A DNA stretch of 64,000 bases, from NCBI RefSeq assembly GCF_028747985.1, contig NZ_CP118110.1, forward strand, positions 62,001 to 126,000, read 5' to 3'. Numbering within the stretch: the first letter of the stretch is position 1; each line of letters starts with the position of its first letter. The position numbers and the translations under genes were made by a program. This document shows, piece by piece, positions 45,750 through 54,650 of this stretch. The notes under the pieces are model-generated. The model was not told where the DNA came from. It saw nothing but the letters and a program-made list of their open reading frames with translations, and did not search any database. The stretch is from Paenibacillus urinalis. GTDB taxonomy: Bacteria; Bacillota; Bacilli; Paenibacillales; Paenibacillaceae.

Positions 45750-46481
45750 ATGGAGAAGTCCTACTACTGTTCAGAACAGGTTGGACAAATGCAGGCTACC
45801 TACGACTCTTTAGTCATGCTGAAGATGATCGAGGTTGCTGGATGTGATATCGTGAACAACCCAGTCAATTACTACTGTTATGATTGGGGGGATCAATATC
45901 CCGTATTTGTTACATGCATTAAAAGAGTATTTGGAGACGCACAACACATCGAAGAGCATATAAACCACCATGGAGAGGAAGAGAACACTTTTAAACTCCC
46001 ATTACCGGAACTCATTCAATTTGCAGAACTCCTTGGCAAAGAAGAAAGTGACCGGTACGTAGCCAATTTCAATAGGATGTTGAATCGTAGTTGCGATTAT
46101 CTAGATTTCAGTATGGAAGGGATAGTTGTAAACGCTAGTATTCAAATTACCTTGACTGGCTTCTATGGTATTTTATCTCCCTTTCTTAAAGTGTTGTTAG
46201 AAATTAAACAAATGGTGCAGCAAGTTTTTCGTGATAGCAAGTCACAGATAACTAACAGCTCTCAGAATGTAGTTTTACTGAAGGAGCTTAATCAAAGGGT
46301 TGGATCCGTTCCTGAAGTATCCATCACTGACAGCACAACTGTTGTGTTTGCCCAGATCATGAAGTTCCTCGGTGGGAACTCATCTGAGAGCAGTGATAAC
46401 TTAACCTTCAGTGATATGAGAAACATTTTAACCCATGTACTTGACCAGGTGACTATAAATAGGAAGGATGATGTGGCATGA
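45750..46481 (+). CDS. Hypothetical protein of the PRTRC-like operon
   Basis: A 243-residue protein (start after GTGAGGAG). Several Cys in the first third (YYCSEQ, GCDIV, YYCYDWGD, VTCIKR) and helices later. The stop overlaps the E2-like gene start by 4 bp (ATGA), which implies coupled expression and a joint role. I cannot match it to a named PRTRC protein. Confidence 0.6.
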   Translation: MEKSYYCSEQVGQMQATYDSLVMLKMIEVAGCDIVNNPVNYYCYDWGDQYPVFVTCIKRVFGDAQHIEEHINHHGEEENTFKLPLPELIQFAELLGKEESDRYVANFNRMLNRSCDYLDFSMEGIVVNASIQITLTGFYGILSPFLKVLLEIKQMVQQVFRDSKSQITNSSQNVVLLKELNQRVGSVPEVSITDSTTVVFAQIMKFLGGNSSESSDNLTFSDMRNILTHVLDQVTINRKDDVA

Positions 46482-47191
46482 GCCAGCAGCATTTAGTAGA
46501 GAAAAACAATACAGGAAATGAAATGGTTATTCGGATCCGCGACCATTATGCACTTCCCATTGTTGAGGAGTATATTGACGGTGTTAAAGTCGGTGAAGGT
46601 ATTTATACACATGAAGCGGTTGCCAGTGCTATTCTTCAGTCTCTAGAAACTGGATTAGTACGAACACCTGTCATGCCAAGAGGTGCTCTCCATTTCGTTG
46701 AAATAACGAAGTCCCGTCAGTTTATCTTTATGGAGGTGTCTCCTCAAAACAGGAAGGCTTATTATCACGAAGCCGTAATTGAGGAAGTTCCTTTTCCAAG
46801 ATTGGTATTCGGCTTTGAAATTCATGAGCGTGATAAAAATTGGGCAATCAGTCAAGTATACCTTGCAGCTTTGGAGGACCAAATCATTCCCAGTGAGGAA
46901 TCGATGGTCTTTTTTTATCCCTACACCAACGTTAAGGAGAATTTTCAAGTTTGCTGGGGTAGTCAGCAGTTACCGGATATTGAACGGTTATCGCAGCTAT
47001 CCACTTTTCCAGAACTGTTCTTTAACTCTCCAAATTCGGACTGTTACTACTATAGTTCTAATAACAGCGACATGAATTATCGCGAGCTGGTGACCAAGAT
47101 TAAGGGAGAAAGATTTCCGCAAGAGTATCTTAAGGCGACTAATCTTACACTGCAGGCATGGTTCAATCGGATCGTTGGTTTTGAAGTGTAG
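46478..47191 (+). CDS. PRTRC protein B-like, prokaryotic E2 (Prok-E2_D) family
   Basis: A 237-residue protein. MPRGALHFVEITKSRQFIFM and then YPYTNVKENFQVCWGS give the pattern of the prokaryotic E2-D/PRTRC-B family, in which the CWG or C-G Cys (Cys159 here) occupies the E2 catalytic position. In ubiquitin-like pathways an E2 receives the modifier from E1. Its neighbours are a JAMM peptidase and an E1-like gene, which fits the operons described for PRTRC cassettes. Family call from motif and context; catalysis unproven. Confidence 0.75.
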   Translation: MSQQHLVEKNNTGNEMVIRIRDHYALPIVEEYIDGVKVGEGIYTHEAVASAILQSLETGLVRTPVMPRGALHFVEITKSRQFIFMEVSPQNRKAYYHEAVIEEVPFPRLVFGFEIHERDKNWAISQVYLAALEDQIIPSEESMVFFYPYTNVKENFQVCWGSQQLPDIERLSQLSTFPELFFNSPNSDCYYYSSNNSDMNYRELVTKIKGERFPQEYLKATNLTLQAWFNRIVGFEV

Positions 47192-47228
47192 AACGAGATA
47201 AATATTAGTTAAATTAGGAGGAATAAAA

Positions 47229-48629
47229 ATGTCTAACAACAATTATGGTCAAGGTGATCTATTCTCTTATTTTGGTGATGATTTCGCTGAAGCATTAGAA
47301 TATGAGGAGAAGAATAAACTACAGCATACTTCTGACCAATCTATTGAAGAAGATCATAAAGATAACCCTCCATCAGAGAGTCTTACTTCTGATCCAGCAG
47401 CTGAAAAAAGTCAAGGTGAAAGCCGTCCGACGAAGCTAATCTCACTGGAATCGCGCAGAAGAGTATCAGATTCTTTCTCTAATGATGGTTGTCCTGATGC
47501 ATGTTCTGATAAAGAATTAGATGACGATGAAAAAGATGCTTTAGAGGATAAGGCAAGCGATGAACAAGAAGCGGACAAGCGTGAGCTCAGTGGGGAAAGC
47601 GGAAACACTTCTGTGATCAAATCAGATGAAAAAACACCAGTTACCGCTAAGAAGGAAATAGAAAAACCAGAACTGAATCATGCTACCTTTATTTGCTACT
47701 CAGGGCTAAGCATTTCTATAACAAAATTCTTCTCTGAGGATAAGCTAGCTGGTCTTGAGCTTGAGGATGTTCGGAAACGCCTGGAAAAAGATTACCCAGA
47801 GCTTTCAAAACAGCGGACAAAAATGGATTGGGACAAGAAGAAAAATATAATTGTGCCTATGGTCACCGGTGGAAAAAAAGGGGCCCGTTTTACAAATGGC
47901 ACTCGTGGTTTTTATTCATCTTCTCAAGAACTCATTGAGCATCAGGAGCCAATATCCTACCTTGCTGCACAAGATGGGTACTATGAAATACGAGAGAACC
48001 TGATAGGAGTATTTATAGGGAGAACGGCTGCTGAAGAGCTGATTGAATGGGAAGGATTCTCTGTATTTAATTCAGTCTTACCCAAACATCTAGATCGTGA
48101 GCCTTGCAGACCTGGATTTAAATACAAATTACCTAAGATACCCAAGCAACTCTTTGCTCAACTGGTCTCCTTTTTTATGGACTATACAGATTACGATGTG
48201 GAGGTTATGGGTGTTTTCTACTACGATATTGATCGCCAGCAGTTTATTTTGGATGTTCCTTATCAATCTGTCACCAAATATTCAGTTAACCCTTGGTACT
48301 CTGTTTATCCCGGACATGTAGTTAAGGTCGCTGAAATCCATTCACATAACACGATGCGTGCAGATTTTAGTTCGATTGATGATGAAGATGAAGTAGGGAC
48401 CATGTTATACGGAGTAGTTGGTAAGATCAAAAAAGGACATGCAACAGACGTGTTTTTTGATGTCAGGACTCGTGCAGGAATGGCAGGAAAGTTCATACCT
48501 ATCGATCCCAAGGTATTTATCGAAGGAGAATTAACGAGTAACCGGCTAAATAATCATATCGATTATGTCGCCTATCCTAAAGACTGGGTTAAAAAGGTGA
48601 CAATCATAGGAGGCAATAGAAATGATTAA
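47229..48629 (+). CDS. Fusion of a ubiquitin-like domain with a JAMM/JAB peptidase (PRTRC A-like)
   Basis: A 466-residue protein. Residues 1-150 are acidic and probably disordered. Residues ~154-218 (FICYSGLSISITKFF, LEDVRKRLEKDYPELS, KNIIVPMVTGGKKG) resemble the PRTRC-C/Prok_Ub ubiquitin-like domain, ending in a Gly-Gly. Residues ~320-440 are a JAMM domain: His371, His373, Ser381 and Asp384 in HSHNTMRADFSSIDD fit HxH-x7-S-x2-D exactly. Such enzymes remove or mature ubiquitin-like tags. Start after TAGGAGG. Its 3' end overlaps the E1 gene by 8 bp. The JAMM call is firm, the Ubl call tentative. Confidence 0.78.
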   Translation: MSNNNYGQGDLFSYFGDDFAEALEYEEKNKLQHTSDQSIEEDHKDNPPSESLTSDPAAEKSQGESRPTKLISLESRRRVSDSFSNDGCPDACSDKELDDDEKDALEDKASDEQEADKRELSGESGNTSVIKSDEKTPVTAKKEIEKPELNHATFICYSGLSISITKFFSEDKLAGLELEDVRKRLEKDYPELSKQRTKMDWDKKKNIIVPMVTGGKKGARFTNGTRGFYSSSQELIEHQEPISYLAAQDGYYEIRENLIGVFIGRTAAEELIEWEGFSVFNSVLPKHLDREPCRPGFKYKLPKIPKQLFAQLVSFFMDYTDYDVEVMGVFYYDIDRQQFILDVPYQSVTKYSVNPWYSVYPGHVVKVAEIHSHNTMRADFSSIDDEDEVGTMLYGVVGKIKKGHATDVFFDVRTRAGMAGKFIPIDPKVFIEGELTSNRLNNHIDYVAYPKDWVKKVTIIGGNRND

Positions 48630-48726
48630 TCTACTTTCACTCACTCCAAACTACACATCACTTTATTATTATATAGTCTTGATTGGTGCAGGAGGGAATG
48701 GTGGATATACGGTGCAACGTCTAACT
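48622..48726 (+). pseudogene. ThiF/E1-like gene, 5' part (split by transposon)
   Basis: The first 35 codons give VLIGAGGNGGYTVQRLT, the GxGGxG nucleotide-binding loop of E1/ThiF enzymes. The frame then enters the transposon end and stops at 48749 after seven foreign residues. The 3' part resumes at 61850. With the transposon and one TAACT copy removed, the two parts join in frame to a 277-residue protein. The start overlaps the JAMM gene by 8 bp, with AGGAGG upstream. Confidence 0.92.
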
Positions 48727-48768
48727 GGGGTACGACCGAGGTACTTGTAAAAAAGGGTCATAGCATGG
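48727..48768 (+). repeat. Left terminal inverted repeat of the transposon
   Basis: Begins GGGGTACGACCGAGGTACTT and matches the complement of 61803-61844 at 39 of 42 positions (differences at positions 15, 19 and 38 from the end). The GGGG start is usual for Tn3 ends. Confidence 0.95.
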
Positions 48769-49140
48769 ATTTTTTTTACATTTACAACCCTTTTTACTCT
48801 GTAGGGTAGGGTGGGGTCAGAAAAGTGCGGTTGTTGGTAGGATCCTAATAGGGGTAGTGTCATTGTCGCTACTCCTATTAAGGAATACTTAAACTAAATC
48901 ACAAATTAATAAGAAGAAACACATCTTAAAAAATGAGCATTGAACCTTTGCATAATAAGCAAAAGTCCTTTAAAATTTGTTAGCCGGGTAGAAAATGCTA
49001 TAATGCTCTTATAAAAAAGAATGGATGCAAAATAGTTTAGGTAAGTTCTAAAACGATTTCTTTTATTCTTCGACAAACAGGCCAGATTCGTAATTTCTCA
49101 AGAGAATAATACAAGTCGCTGTAGGGGTTTTTGTGTTTTT
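48769..49140. other. Non-coding left end of the transposon
   Basis: No gene seen. A 14-bp imperfect inverted repeat (48846-48880, TAATAGGGGTAGTG against CGCTACTCCTATTA) may be a terminator that insulates the cargo. A TATAAT-like box (about 49000, GCTATAATGCTC) is present, but no gene follows it. Confidence 0.5.
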
Positions 49141-50128
49141 TCACTTATGATTACTTTGATATACAAGACCTATTTCATCTCTCACTTTATCCAACACTTG
49201 TATCGTGGTGTATGAATTTTTATATGAGTTAGTATCAGACTCTGTTTTTCCTCGGTTGATTAATTCAATAAATTCTTTCACTTCGTAATACATAGCTGGA
49301 TGAGATTGGTCGACTGTTAATTGTTCAACCGTGCCGTCAGTGTAGTGAATTTCTACTTTTTCAGCCGTATGAATCTTATCAATCATGATACTTCCTTTTT
49401 CGCCTTGAATTTCGCTTGGTAAATAAGAGTTCGTTATTTTGGAATACATCACAATCGCATCTTTATCATCATATTTTAAGATGACGCTACCTTCACCATC
49501 CACACCCGAATCAAGCATAATGCCAGTTGCCTTCACTTCTTTTGGTTCACCAAATAATGTAATAAGTGGATACAAACAATAGACACCAAGGTCCATTAAT
49601 GAACCGTTCGCAAACTCTGGATTGAAGGCATTAAGGACAATTCCTTCTTTGTATTTATCATAACGAGATGAATACTGACAATAGCTTGCAAAGTATCTAC
49701 GGATAGGACCAATTTTATGTAAATTATCTTGAATGACCTTGAAGTTTGGAAGTAAGGTTGATTTCATTGCTTCCATTAATAGGGCGTTATGATCTTTTGC
49801 GGCTTGAATCATCCTCGCTACTTCGGTTGCATTAACAGCCAGTGGCTTTTCACATAACACATGTTTGCCATTTTGCAAAAATAAAATAGCTTGTTCTGCG
49901 TGATATGAATTGGGAGTAGCCAATGTACACCGCGTCAATTTCTTGACTAACTGCCATTTCTTTTAGGTTTGTAAATATTTTTGTTACTCCATATTTACTT
50001 GCAAATTCTTCTGCTCTACTAATCGTGCGAGAATAAACAGCAGTTAGTTTAAAATCTTCTACATCATTTGCTGCTTCAAGTAATCTTTCTGTAATCCAAT
50101 TAGTACCGATTACGCCGAATCGAACCAT
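49141..50128 (-). pseudogene. Gfo/Idh/MocA-family oxidoreductase, frameshifted
   Basis: The 5' part reads MVRFGVIGTNWITERLLEAA (Rossmann fold) to IDAVYIG. After a one-base shift near 49917 the second frame gives ATPNSYHAEQAILFL, then HVLCEKPLAVNATE (the EKP motif with its catalytic Lys) and the full C-terminal domain to 49141. One extra G (ATTGGCTACTCCC instead of ATTGCTACTCCC) explains it. Total length ~328 residues is normal. The substrate is unknown; family members oxidise sugars or sugar phosphates with NAD(P). It is transcribed towards the left end, behind hxlAB but beyond a terminator. Confidence 0.85.
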
Positions 50129-50416
50129 TTATTCAACCTCATTCCTTTGTTTTATAAAACGAAGAGTTTTGTTTACTACACTTATGAAGCGTTTTTCATC
50201 GCCAATAGGATTTTATTTTCCCATAAAAAAACTTATATAGACATGGGGCCTACCAGTGAAATATTGGTGATAACCCAAATAGGGCTCATACTGTGAGTGA
50301 TGGCTAAATTCTTGGCTGTGCCCCACCCAATAATGATCTCTGATCCGGCCATAGAAGGGACTGAATCAGAGGCTATTTTTTCTTTCCTGTATGGACTGTG
50401 TTATTTGTAATATGCA
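50129..50416. other. Gap between the oxidoreductase and hxlB
   Basis: No gene. Contains an imperfect inverted repeat CTCTGAT...ATCAGAGG followed by a T run (about 50336-50387), terminator-like on the plus strand, and no clear minus-strand promoter for the oxidoreductase. Confidence 0.4.
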
Positions 50417-50458
50417 GTAAAGACCGCAATTCATAAAAGAAATAAATGCGGTCTTTAC
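50417..50458 (-). terminator. Terminator of hxlAB
   Basis: Perfect 12-bp inverted repeat GTAAAGACCGCA/TGCGGTCTTTAC with an 18-nt loop, just past the hxlB stop. Confidence 0.75.
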
Positions 50459-50486
50459 GATGTTTCCATATTTTTTAAAGTGTACT

Positions 50487-51044
50487 CTATTCGAGATTGG
50501 CATGTTTGCCGTACATTTTAGTAGAGTCTAAGCCTTTTTTTTCCATAAAACGCAAGATCAATGCATCATAAAATAATAACATCGTTTGCTCAAAAAGTGA
50601 CCCCATTGGTTGTATGGTCTTATATTCACTTTCAGATTGATCTTTCGGTGATCCAGGCAATTTAATGATAATATCAGCTAATTTTCCAATCGTGGAGTCA
50701 GGGGAAATCGTTACAGCTGCGACCGTCCCACCTAAACTTTTTGCTTTTTCAGCGATTGAAACCAAGGTTTTCGTTTCACCTGAACCTGAACCGATGATCA
50801 ACAAATCACCTTTTTCTAAATTTGCTGTTACAGTTTCACCGACTACATAAGCATCGATCCCCATGTGCATCATTCTCATCACGAAAGATTTGCCCATAAA
50901 TCCAGATCTGCCCGCACCTGCAACAAAGATTTTTTTGGATTCCAGAATCTTATTAACCAACTTCTCTGCTTCTTCGTCAGAGATTAAGTCGACTGTCCGA
51001 CTTAATTCTTGAACGACTTCAGCTAAATATTGAGTAGTTTTCAT
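50487..51044 (-). CDS. hxlB: 6-phospho-3-hexuloisomerase
   Basis: A 185-residue SIS-domain protein of normal length. IFVAGAGRSGFMGKSFVMRM and LLIIGSGSGETKTLVSIAEK are the sugar-phosphate-binding SIS motifs. A C-terminal helix ends KKGLDSTKMYGKHANLE. It converts D-arabino-3-hexulose-6-phosphate to fructose-6-phosphate, the second step of the RuMP pathway. It follows hxlA by 8 bp on the same strand, so the two are co-translated. Expression should be HxlR- and formaldehyde-controlled. Confidence 0.93.
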   Translation of the reverse strand: MKTTQYLAEVVQELSRTVDLISDEEAEKLVNKILESKKIFVAGAGRSGFMGKSFVMRMMHMGIDAYVVGETVTANLEKGDLLIIGSGSGETKTLVSIAEKAKSLGGTVAAVTISPDSTIGKLADIIIKLPGSPKDQSESEYKTIQPMGSLFEQTMLLFYDALILRFMEKKGLDSTKMYGKHANLE

Positions 51045-51052
51045 AGTTATAA

Positions 51053-51685
51053 TTAACCTTGTTTAATTAATTCTTGCATTTTAGCTGCAACTGCTTTTTT
51101 ATCGTCTTTGCTTGTGATACCGCCACCTACGATGACAAGATCTGGTTGTACTTTAATCACATCTGGAAGTGTTTCTAATTTGATTCCGCCTGCAATAGCA
51201 GTTTTCGCATTTTTTACAACGCTCTTAATGGTTGCAAGGTCTTCGAAAGAATTTTTTCCTACAGCTTGAAGGTCATAACCTGTGTGAACGCAGATATAAT
51301 CTACTCCTAGTTCATCCAGTTCTTTCGCACGACCTTCAATGTCTTTAACTGCGATCATATCAGCAAGGATTTGTTTACCTTGTTTTTTTGCTTCTTCTAC
51401 AGCACCTTTAATGGACTCGTCTTCAGCTGTACCAAGAATGGTGATGATGTCAGCGCCTGCTGCAGATGCTTGGCTAACTTCATATCCAGCTGCATCCATG
51501 ATTTTAAGGTCAGCTAATACAGTTAAGTTAGGGAAGGCAGCTTTCACTTCCTTTACTGCTTTAAGGCCTTCATTAATCACAACCGGCGTGCCGATTTCTA
51601 CAACATCTATATGATTTTCTACTTCTTTCACCAATTCAATGGCTCCTGGAATATCTACAAGATCTAATGCTAATTGTAATTTCAT
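51053..51685 (-). CDS. hxlA: 3-hexulose-6-phosphate synthase
   Basis: A 210-residue TIM-barrel protein of the OMP-decarboxylase suprafamily. MKLQLALDLVDIPGAIELVK, DVVEIGTPVVINEG, LADLKIMDAAGYE (the DxKxxD motif that binds magnesium and the enediolate) and VVGGGIT (phosphate loop) are present. It condenses formaldehyde with ribulose-5-phosphate. First gene of the minus-strand hxlAB pair, divergent from hxlR across 206 bp that hold the promoters and operator-like repeats. CAAGGAGC-like ribosome site upstream (minus strand). Confidence 0.95.
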   Translation of the reverse strand: MKLQLALDLVDIPGAIELVKEVENHIDVVEIGTPVVINEGLKAVKEVKAAFPNLTVLADLKIMDAAGYEVSQASAAGADIITILGTAEDESIKGAVEEAKKQGKQILADMIAVKDIEGRAKELDELGVDYICVHTGYDLQAVGKNSFEDLATIKSVVKNAKTAIAGGIKLETLPDVIKVQPDLVIVGGGITSKDDKKAVAAKMQELIKQG

Positions 51686-51817
51686 TTATTACTCGCTCCT
51701 TATATAATAGTATAATTGTGCCGTATAGCTTTCTTTTGCACAGTGTTATTGTATCCAATTGATAGCTATTTATACTAACGGTATGATACTCAGTATACTG
51801 GGTATGTTACTAAATTA

Positions 51818-51831
51818 AAAGTATGCACTTT
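51818..51831. promoter_or_regulatory. Candidate HxlR operator (second copy at 52541-52554)
   Basis: AAAGTATGCACTTT between hxlA and hxlR reads AAAGTGCATACTTT on the other strand. AAAGTGCGTACTTT at 52541-52554, upstream of the zinc-ribbon/zwf genes, matches it at 13 of 14 bases. GTATACT-type dyads occur nearby (51791-51800, 51852). HxlR of B. subtilis binds sites in the hxlA-hxlR gap. A shared motif at both promoters suggests that HxlR also switches the zwf/gnd part. Confidence 0.55.
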
Positions 51832-51891
51832 TTTATCATATAGTAACAAAAAGTATACTATGGGACATAATAAGGGTTGGAGGTGAAATGA

Positions 51892-52257
51892 ATGCCGAAT
51901 CTTGGGGAAAAAGTGTTTAATTGTGAAAAAGAATTGACTCTTTCGATTATTGGTGGAAAATGGAAAATGTTGGTATTGTGGCATCTAGGAAAAGAAGGAA
52001 CCAAACGTTTTGGTGAACTAAAGGCCCTCATGCCGGGTATCACTCAAAGAATGCTTGTTAATCAATTGCGCGAACTTGAAGACCATTTGATTGTTCATCG
52101 TGAAGTCTATCCTGTCGTTCCACCAAAAGTTGAATACTCACTCACTGAGTATGGAAGAAGTCTGATGCCTATTCTGGAAGCTATGTATGACTGGGGTAAA
52201 GATTATATTGAGAATGTATTGGAAAAAGAAACAGAAAACAAATCGTCTATTCAGTAG
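51892..52257 (+). CDS. hxlR: HxlR-family transcription activator
   Basis: A 121-residue winged-helix protein: [40 protein letters not shown] and [17 protein letters not shown] are HxlR-family hallmarks. The N-terminal Cys ([10 protein letters not shown]) is the conserved residue implicated in formaldehyde or aldehyde sensing in this family. GGAGGTG lies upstream. Divergent from hxlAB, the same order as in B. subtilis, where HxlR activates hxlAB in response to formaldehyde. Confidence 0.92.
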   Translation: MPNLGEKVFNCEKELTLSIIGGKWKMLVLWHLGKEGTKRFGELKALMPGITQRMLVNQLRELEDHLIVHREVYPVVPPKVEYSLTEYGRSLMPILEAMYDWGKDYIENVLEKETENKSSIQ

Positions 52258-52420
52258 AAAAAAGAGTTTCTCCTAGGGGTTCGAAAAAGTGTAAAAAAGT
52301 TCATATACTAACAAACCACGGTTAGCTATCTTAATAAAGATGCTGTCCGTGTTTTTTTATATCTCTACGTATTTAAAAGGTTGAAAAAACACAACATTTA
52401 ATAAAAGAATCAGTTACTAA

Positions 52421-52465
52421 AAAGCCAAGGGCAGCGAATCTTGTATAATCGCTGTCCTTGGCTTT
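52421..52465. terminator. Terminator after hxlR
   Basis: AAAGCCAAGGGCAGCGA pairs with TCGCTGTCCTTGGCTTT (one G-U) around an 11-nt loop, flanked by A and T runs. A weaker hairpin with a T tract lies at about 52308-52360. The rest of the gap to 52718 holds the second HxlR-like site and presumably the promoter of the zwf side. Confidence 0.85.
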
Positions 52466-52718
52466 TCACTCTTGGTATTGGATTCAAGTTTATAGTATTA
52501 TTTTTAACACTATGTTATACCAATGTATCTATATGTTAATAAAGTGCGTACTTTCAAAAGTATAACATACGTAATATACTGATTTTGCTCAAGTAATAGC
52601 GAGCTTAAAGAATACTACCAAACCTTAAGGGAATACTGCTACAAGCATGGTGAGATGAAGTGAAACTTCATTTAATAATTTATACATGTTGTTGCTTTTT
52701 ACGAAAGGAGAGATCCGC

Positions 52719-52883
52719 ATGGAAAGGTTCAAAACTAAGCAGCGAAAAGTTTGTGAAAGATGTCTAATCATCACCATAAATAATGAAACCTGTCCAAAAT
52801 GTGGACATTCTCAATTAAGAGATATCATTATTACCGGACAAGCTGGGAGAAATAAACGAAACTTACATCCAAAAGTGGGATAA
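52719..52883 (+). CDS. Small zinc-ribbon protein
   Basis: A 54-residue protein with CERC and CPKCGH, a four-cysteine zinc ribbon. Start at ATG 52719 after AAAGGAGAGATCCGC. It lies 97 bp before zwf. Unknown role; it could be a regulator or a metal-binding accessory of the cargo. It is very short, so confidence is limited. Confidence 0.5.
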   Translation: MERFKTKQRKVCERCLIITINNETCPKCGHSQLRDIIITGQAGRNKRNLHPKVG

Positions 52884-52979
52884 CGCAATAGCGAAAATCC
52901 TTGTTGTTTTGTAGGGGAAACGAAGAAAATCAGACATTTTTCTATTTGAAAATGCTTTGAAAAAGTGGAGGAATGAAAA

Positions 52980-54452
52980 GTGGATTCTATGACGTTTGTC
53001 TTATTTGGGGCAACTGGGGATTTAGCTAAGCGAAAAATCTACCCTGCCTTGTTTAATTTATATTTGAATCAAAAATTACCAGATTCTTTTTTGATCATTG
53101 GTGTAGGAATAGACGAAATGTCTGATGTTGATTTTCAAAACCATGTAACAGACTCGCTATACACTTTTTCTAGACACTTGATAAATGATAAATCCGAAAA
53201 ACAAGAGTTTGTAAAGGCATTTCGTTATTGCCAGTTAGATTTCACGAATGCTGAAGGGTATAAGAAGTTAGTTGAAGTCGTTCAACAAAATGAAAAAGAC
53301 CAGAGTATTGAAGAGAATCGAATGTTTTATCTTTCTGTTGCTCCTGAATTCTTTGATGTAATTGCTTTAAACATAAAGGAGAGTGGCTTAGGTTCGACAA
53401 AGGGATGGAAACGATTGATTATCGAAAAACCATTTGGGTATGACTTAAAATCTGCTGAAGATTTAAACGAAAAATTAAGCAAAGCTTTTGAAGAAGATGA
53501 AATTTTCCGGATTGACCATTATCTCGGAAAACCAATGGTTCAAAACCTTGAAGCCTTGGAATTTGCCAATCCTGTGCTGCAATCACTTTGGAACAATCGG
53601 TTTATTGCCAATGTGCAAATTACGGCTAGTGAAACGGTTGGTGTAGAAGAGAGGGCTGGTTATTATGACCAAGCAGGCGCTATTCGTGATATGGTTCAAA
53701 ATCATATGCTACAGCTGTTGATGATGACAGCCATGCATCTCCCAAAACAGATTAGTGCAAAAGATATCCGTAATGAGAAAAGAAAAGTTATGGAATCTCT
53801 GCGACCATTACAGAAAAATACTGTAGGTATCCACGTCGTTCGTGGCCAATATGGATCAGGTGAAATAAACGGTACACCAGTAGTCAGATACTTAGAAGAA
53901 CCTGGCGTTGATGCTTCTTCTAAAAACGATACATTCGTCGCTGCTCGTCTATGGATTGATAATTCCTTCTGGGACGGGGTCCCATTCTATATCCGGACAG
54001 GAAAAAGAATGACGGAAAAATTAACGCGGATTGTGATTGAATTCAAAAACCCATTAAAGAATTTGTATACCAATGAAATCCAAAATGCTGAACCCAATCT
54101 ATTAGTTATTAATGTAAGTCCTAATGAAGGTGTTTCGTTGCAGTTAAATAGTAAAAACCCGATAAATGGAAAATTAGAACCTATTGTTGTTGATTTTTCA
54201 GCGAGTAAAAAAGACGTGCCCGAAGCATATGAACTCTTAATATTTGATGCTCTGCGTGGGGACTCTACCTTCTTTGCTCATTGGGACGAAGTTGAATTAT
54301 CTTGGAAATGGGTACAGCCCGTTTTAGAGGCGTTTGAGGAAAATGCCCTTCCACTCCACCTATATCAAGCCGGTTCGATGGGGCCACAAGCTGCTTCGCA
54401 ATTATTGGAGGAGGATGGTTTTAAATGGTGGGAAACTAGGGGGGGAGTTTAA
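52980..54452 (+). CDS. zwf: Glucose-6-phosphate 1-dehydrogenase
   Basis: A 490-residue protein of normal length. FVLFGATGDLAKRKIYPALF is the nucleotide-binding start; RIDHYLGKPMVQNL is the active-site signature with the catalytic His-Asp region; the C-terminal domain contains SLQLNSKNPINGK and FAHWDEVELSWKW. It oxidises glucose-6-phosphate to 6-phosphogluconolactone, making NADPH. Start GTG 52980 (GTGGAGG upstream); ATG 52989 is an alternative. In the cargo it drives the oxidative half of the RuMP cycle. Confidence 0.95.
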   Translation: MDSMTFVLFGATGDLAKRKIYPALFNLYLNQKLPDSFLIIGVGIDEMSDVDFQNHVTDSLYTFSRHLINDKSEKQEFVKAFRYCQLDFTNAEGYKKLVEVVQQNEKDQSIEENRMFYLSVAPEFFDVIALNIKESGLGSTKGWKRLIIEKPFGYDLKSAEDLNEKLSKAFEEDEIFRIDHYLGKPMVQNLEALEFANPVLQSLWNNRFIANVQITASETVGVEERAGYYDQAGAIRDMVQNHMLQLLMMTAMHLPKQISAKDIRNEKRKVMESLRPLQKNTVGIHVVRGQYGSGEINGTPVVRYLEEPGVDASSKNDTFVAARLWIDNSFWDGVPFYIRTGKRMTEKLTRIVIEFKNPLKNLYTNEIQNAEPNLLVINVSPNEGVSLQLNSKNPINGKLEPIVVDFSASKKDVPEAYELLIFDALRGDSTFFAHWDEVELSWKWVQPVLEAFEENALPLHLYQAGSMGPQAASQLLEEDGFKWWETRGGV

Positions 54453-54650
54453 TCCGCACCTCCCTGGAAGGCTATTGGTATGAAGAGAGCAAACCGAGGT
54501 TGGATTTGACAGATAATTGTTACGCGATTTACCCAAGGAACTTAAAGTATTTGTTGAATCCTTATGGTTCCATAAGGAGACCATGAAGAACAACAAATGG
54601 GTAGCATAATAATACAGGCTATTTATTGTAATTTAAAGGAGGAAACTCAA

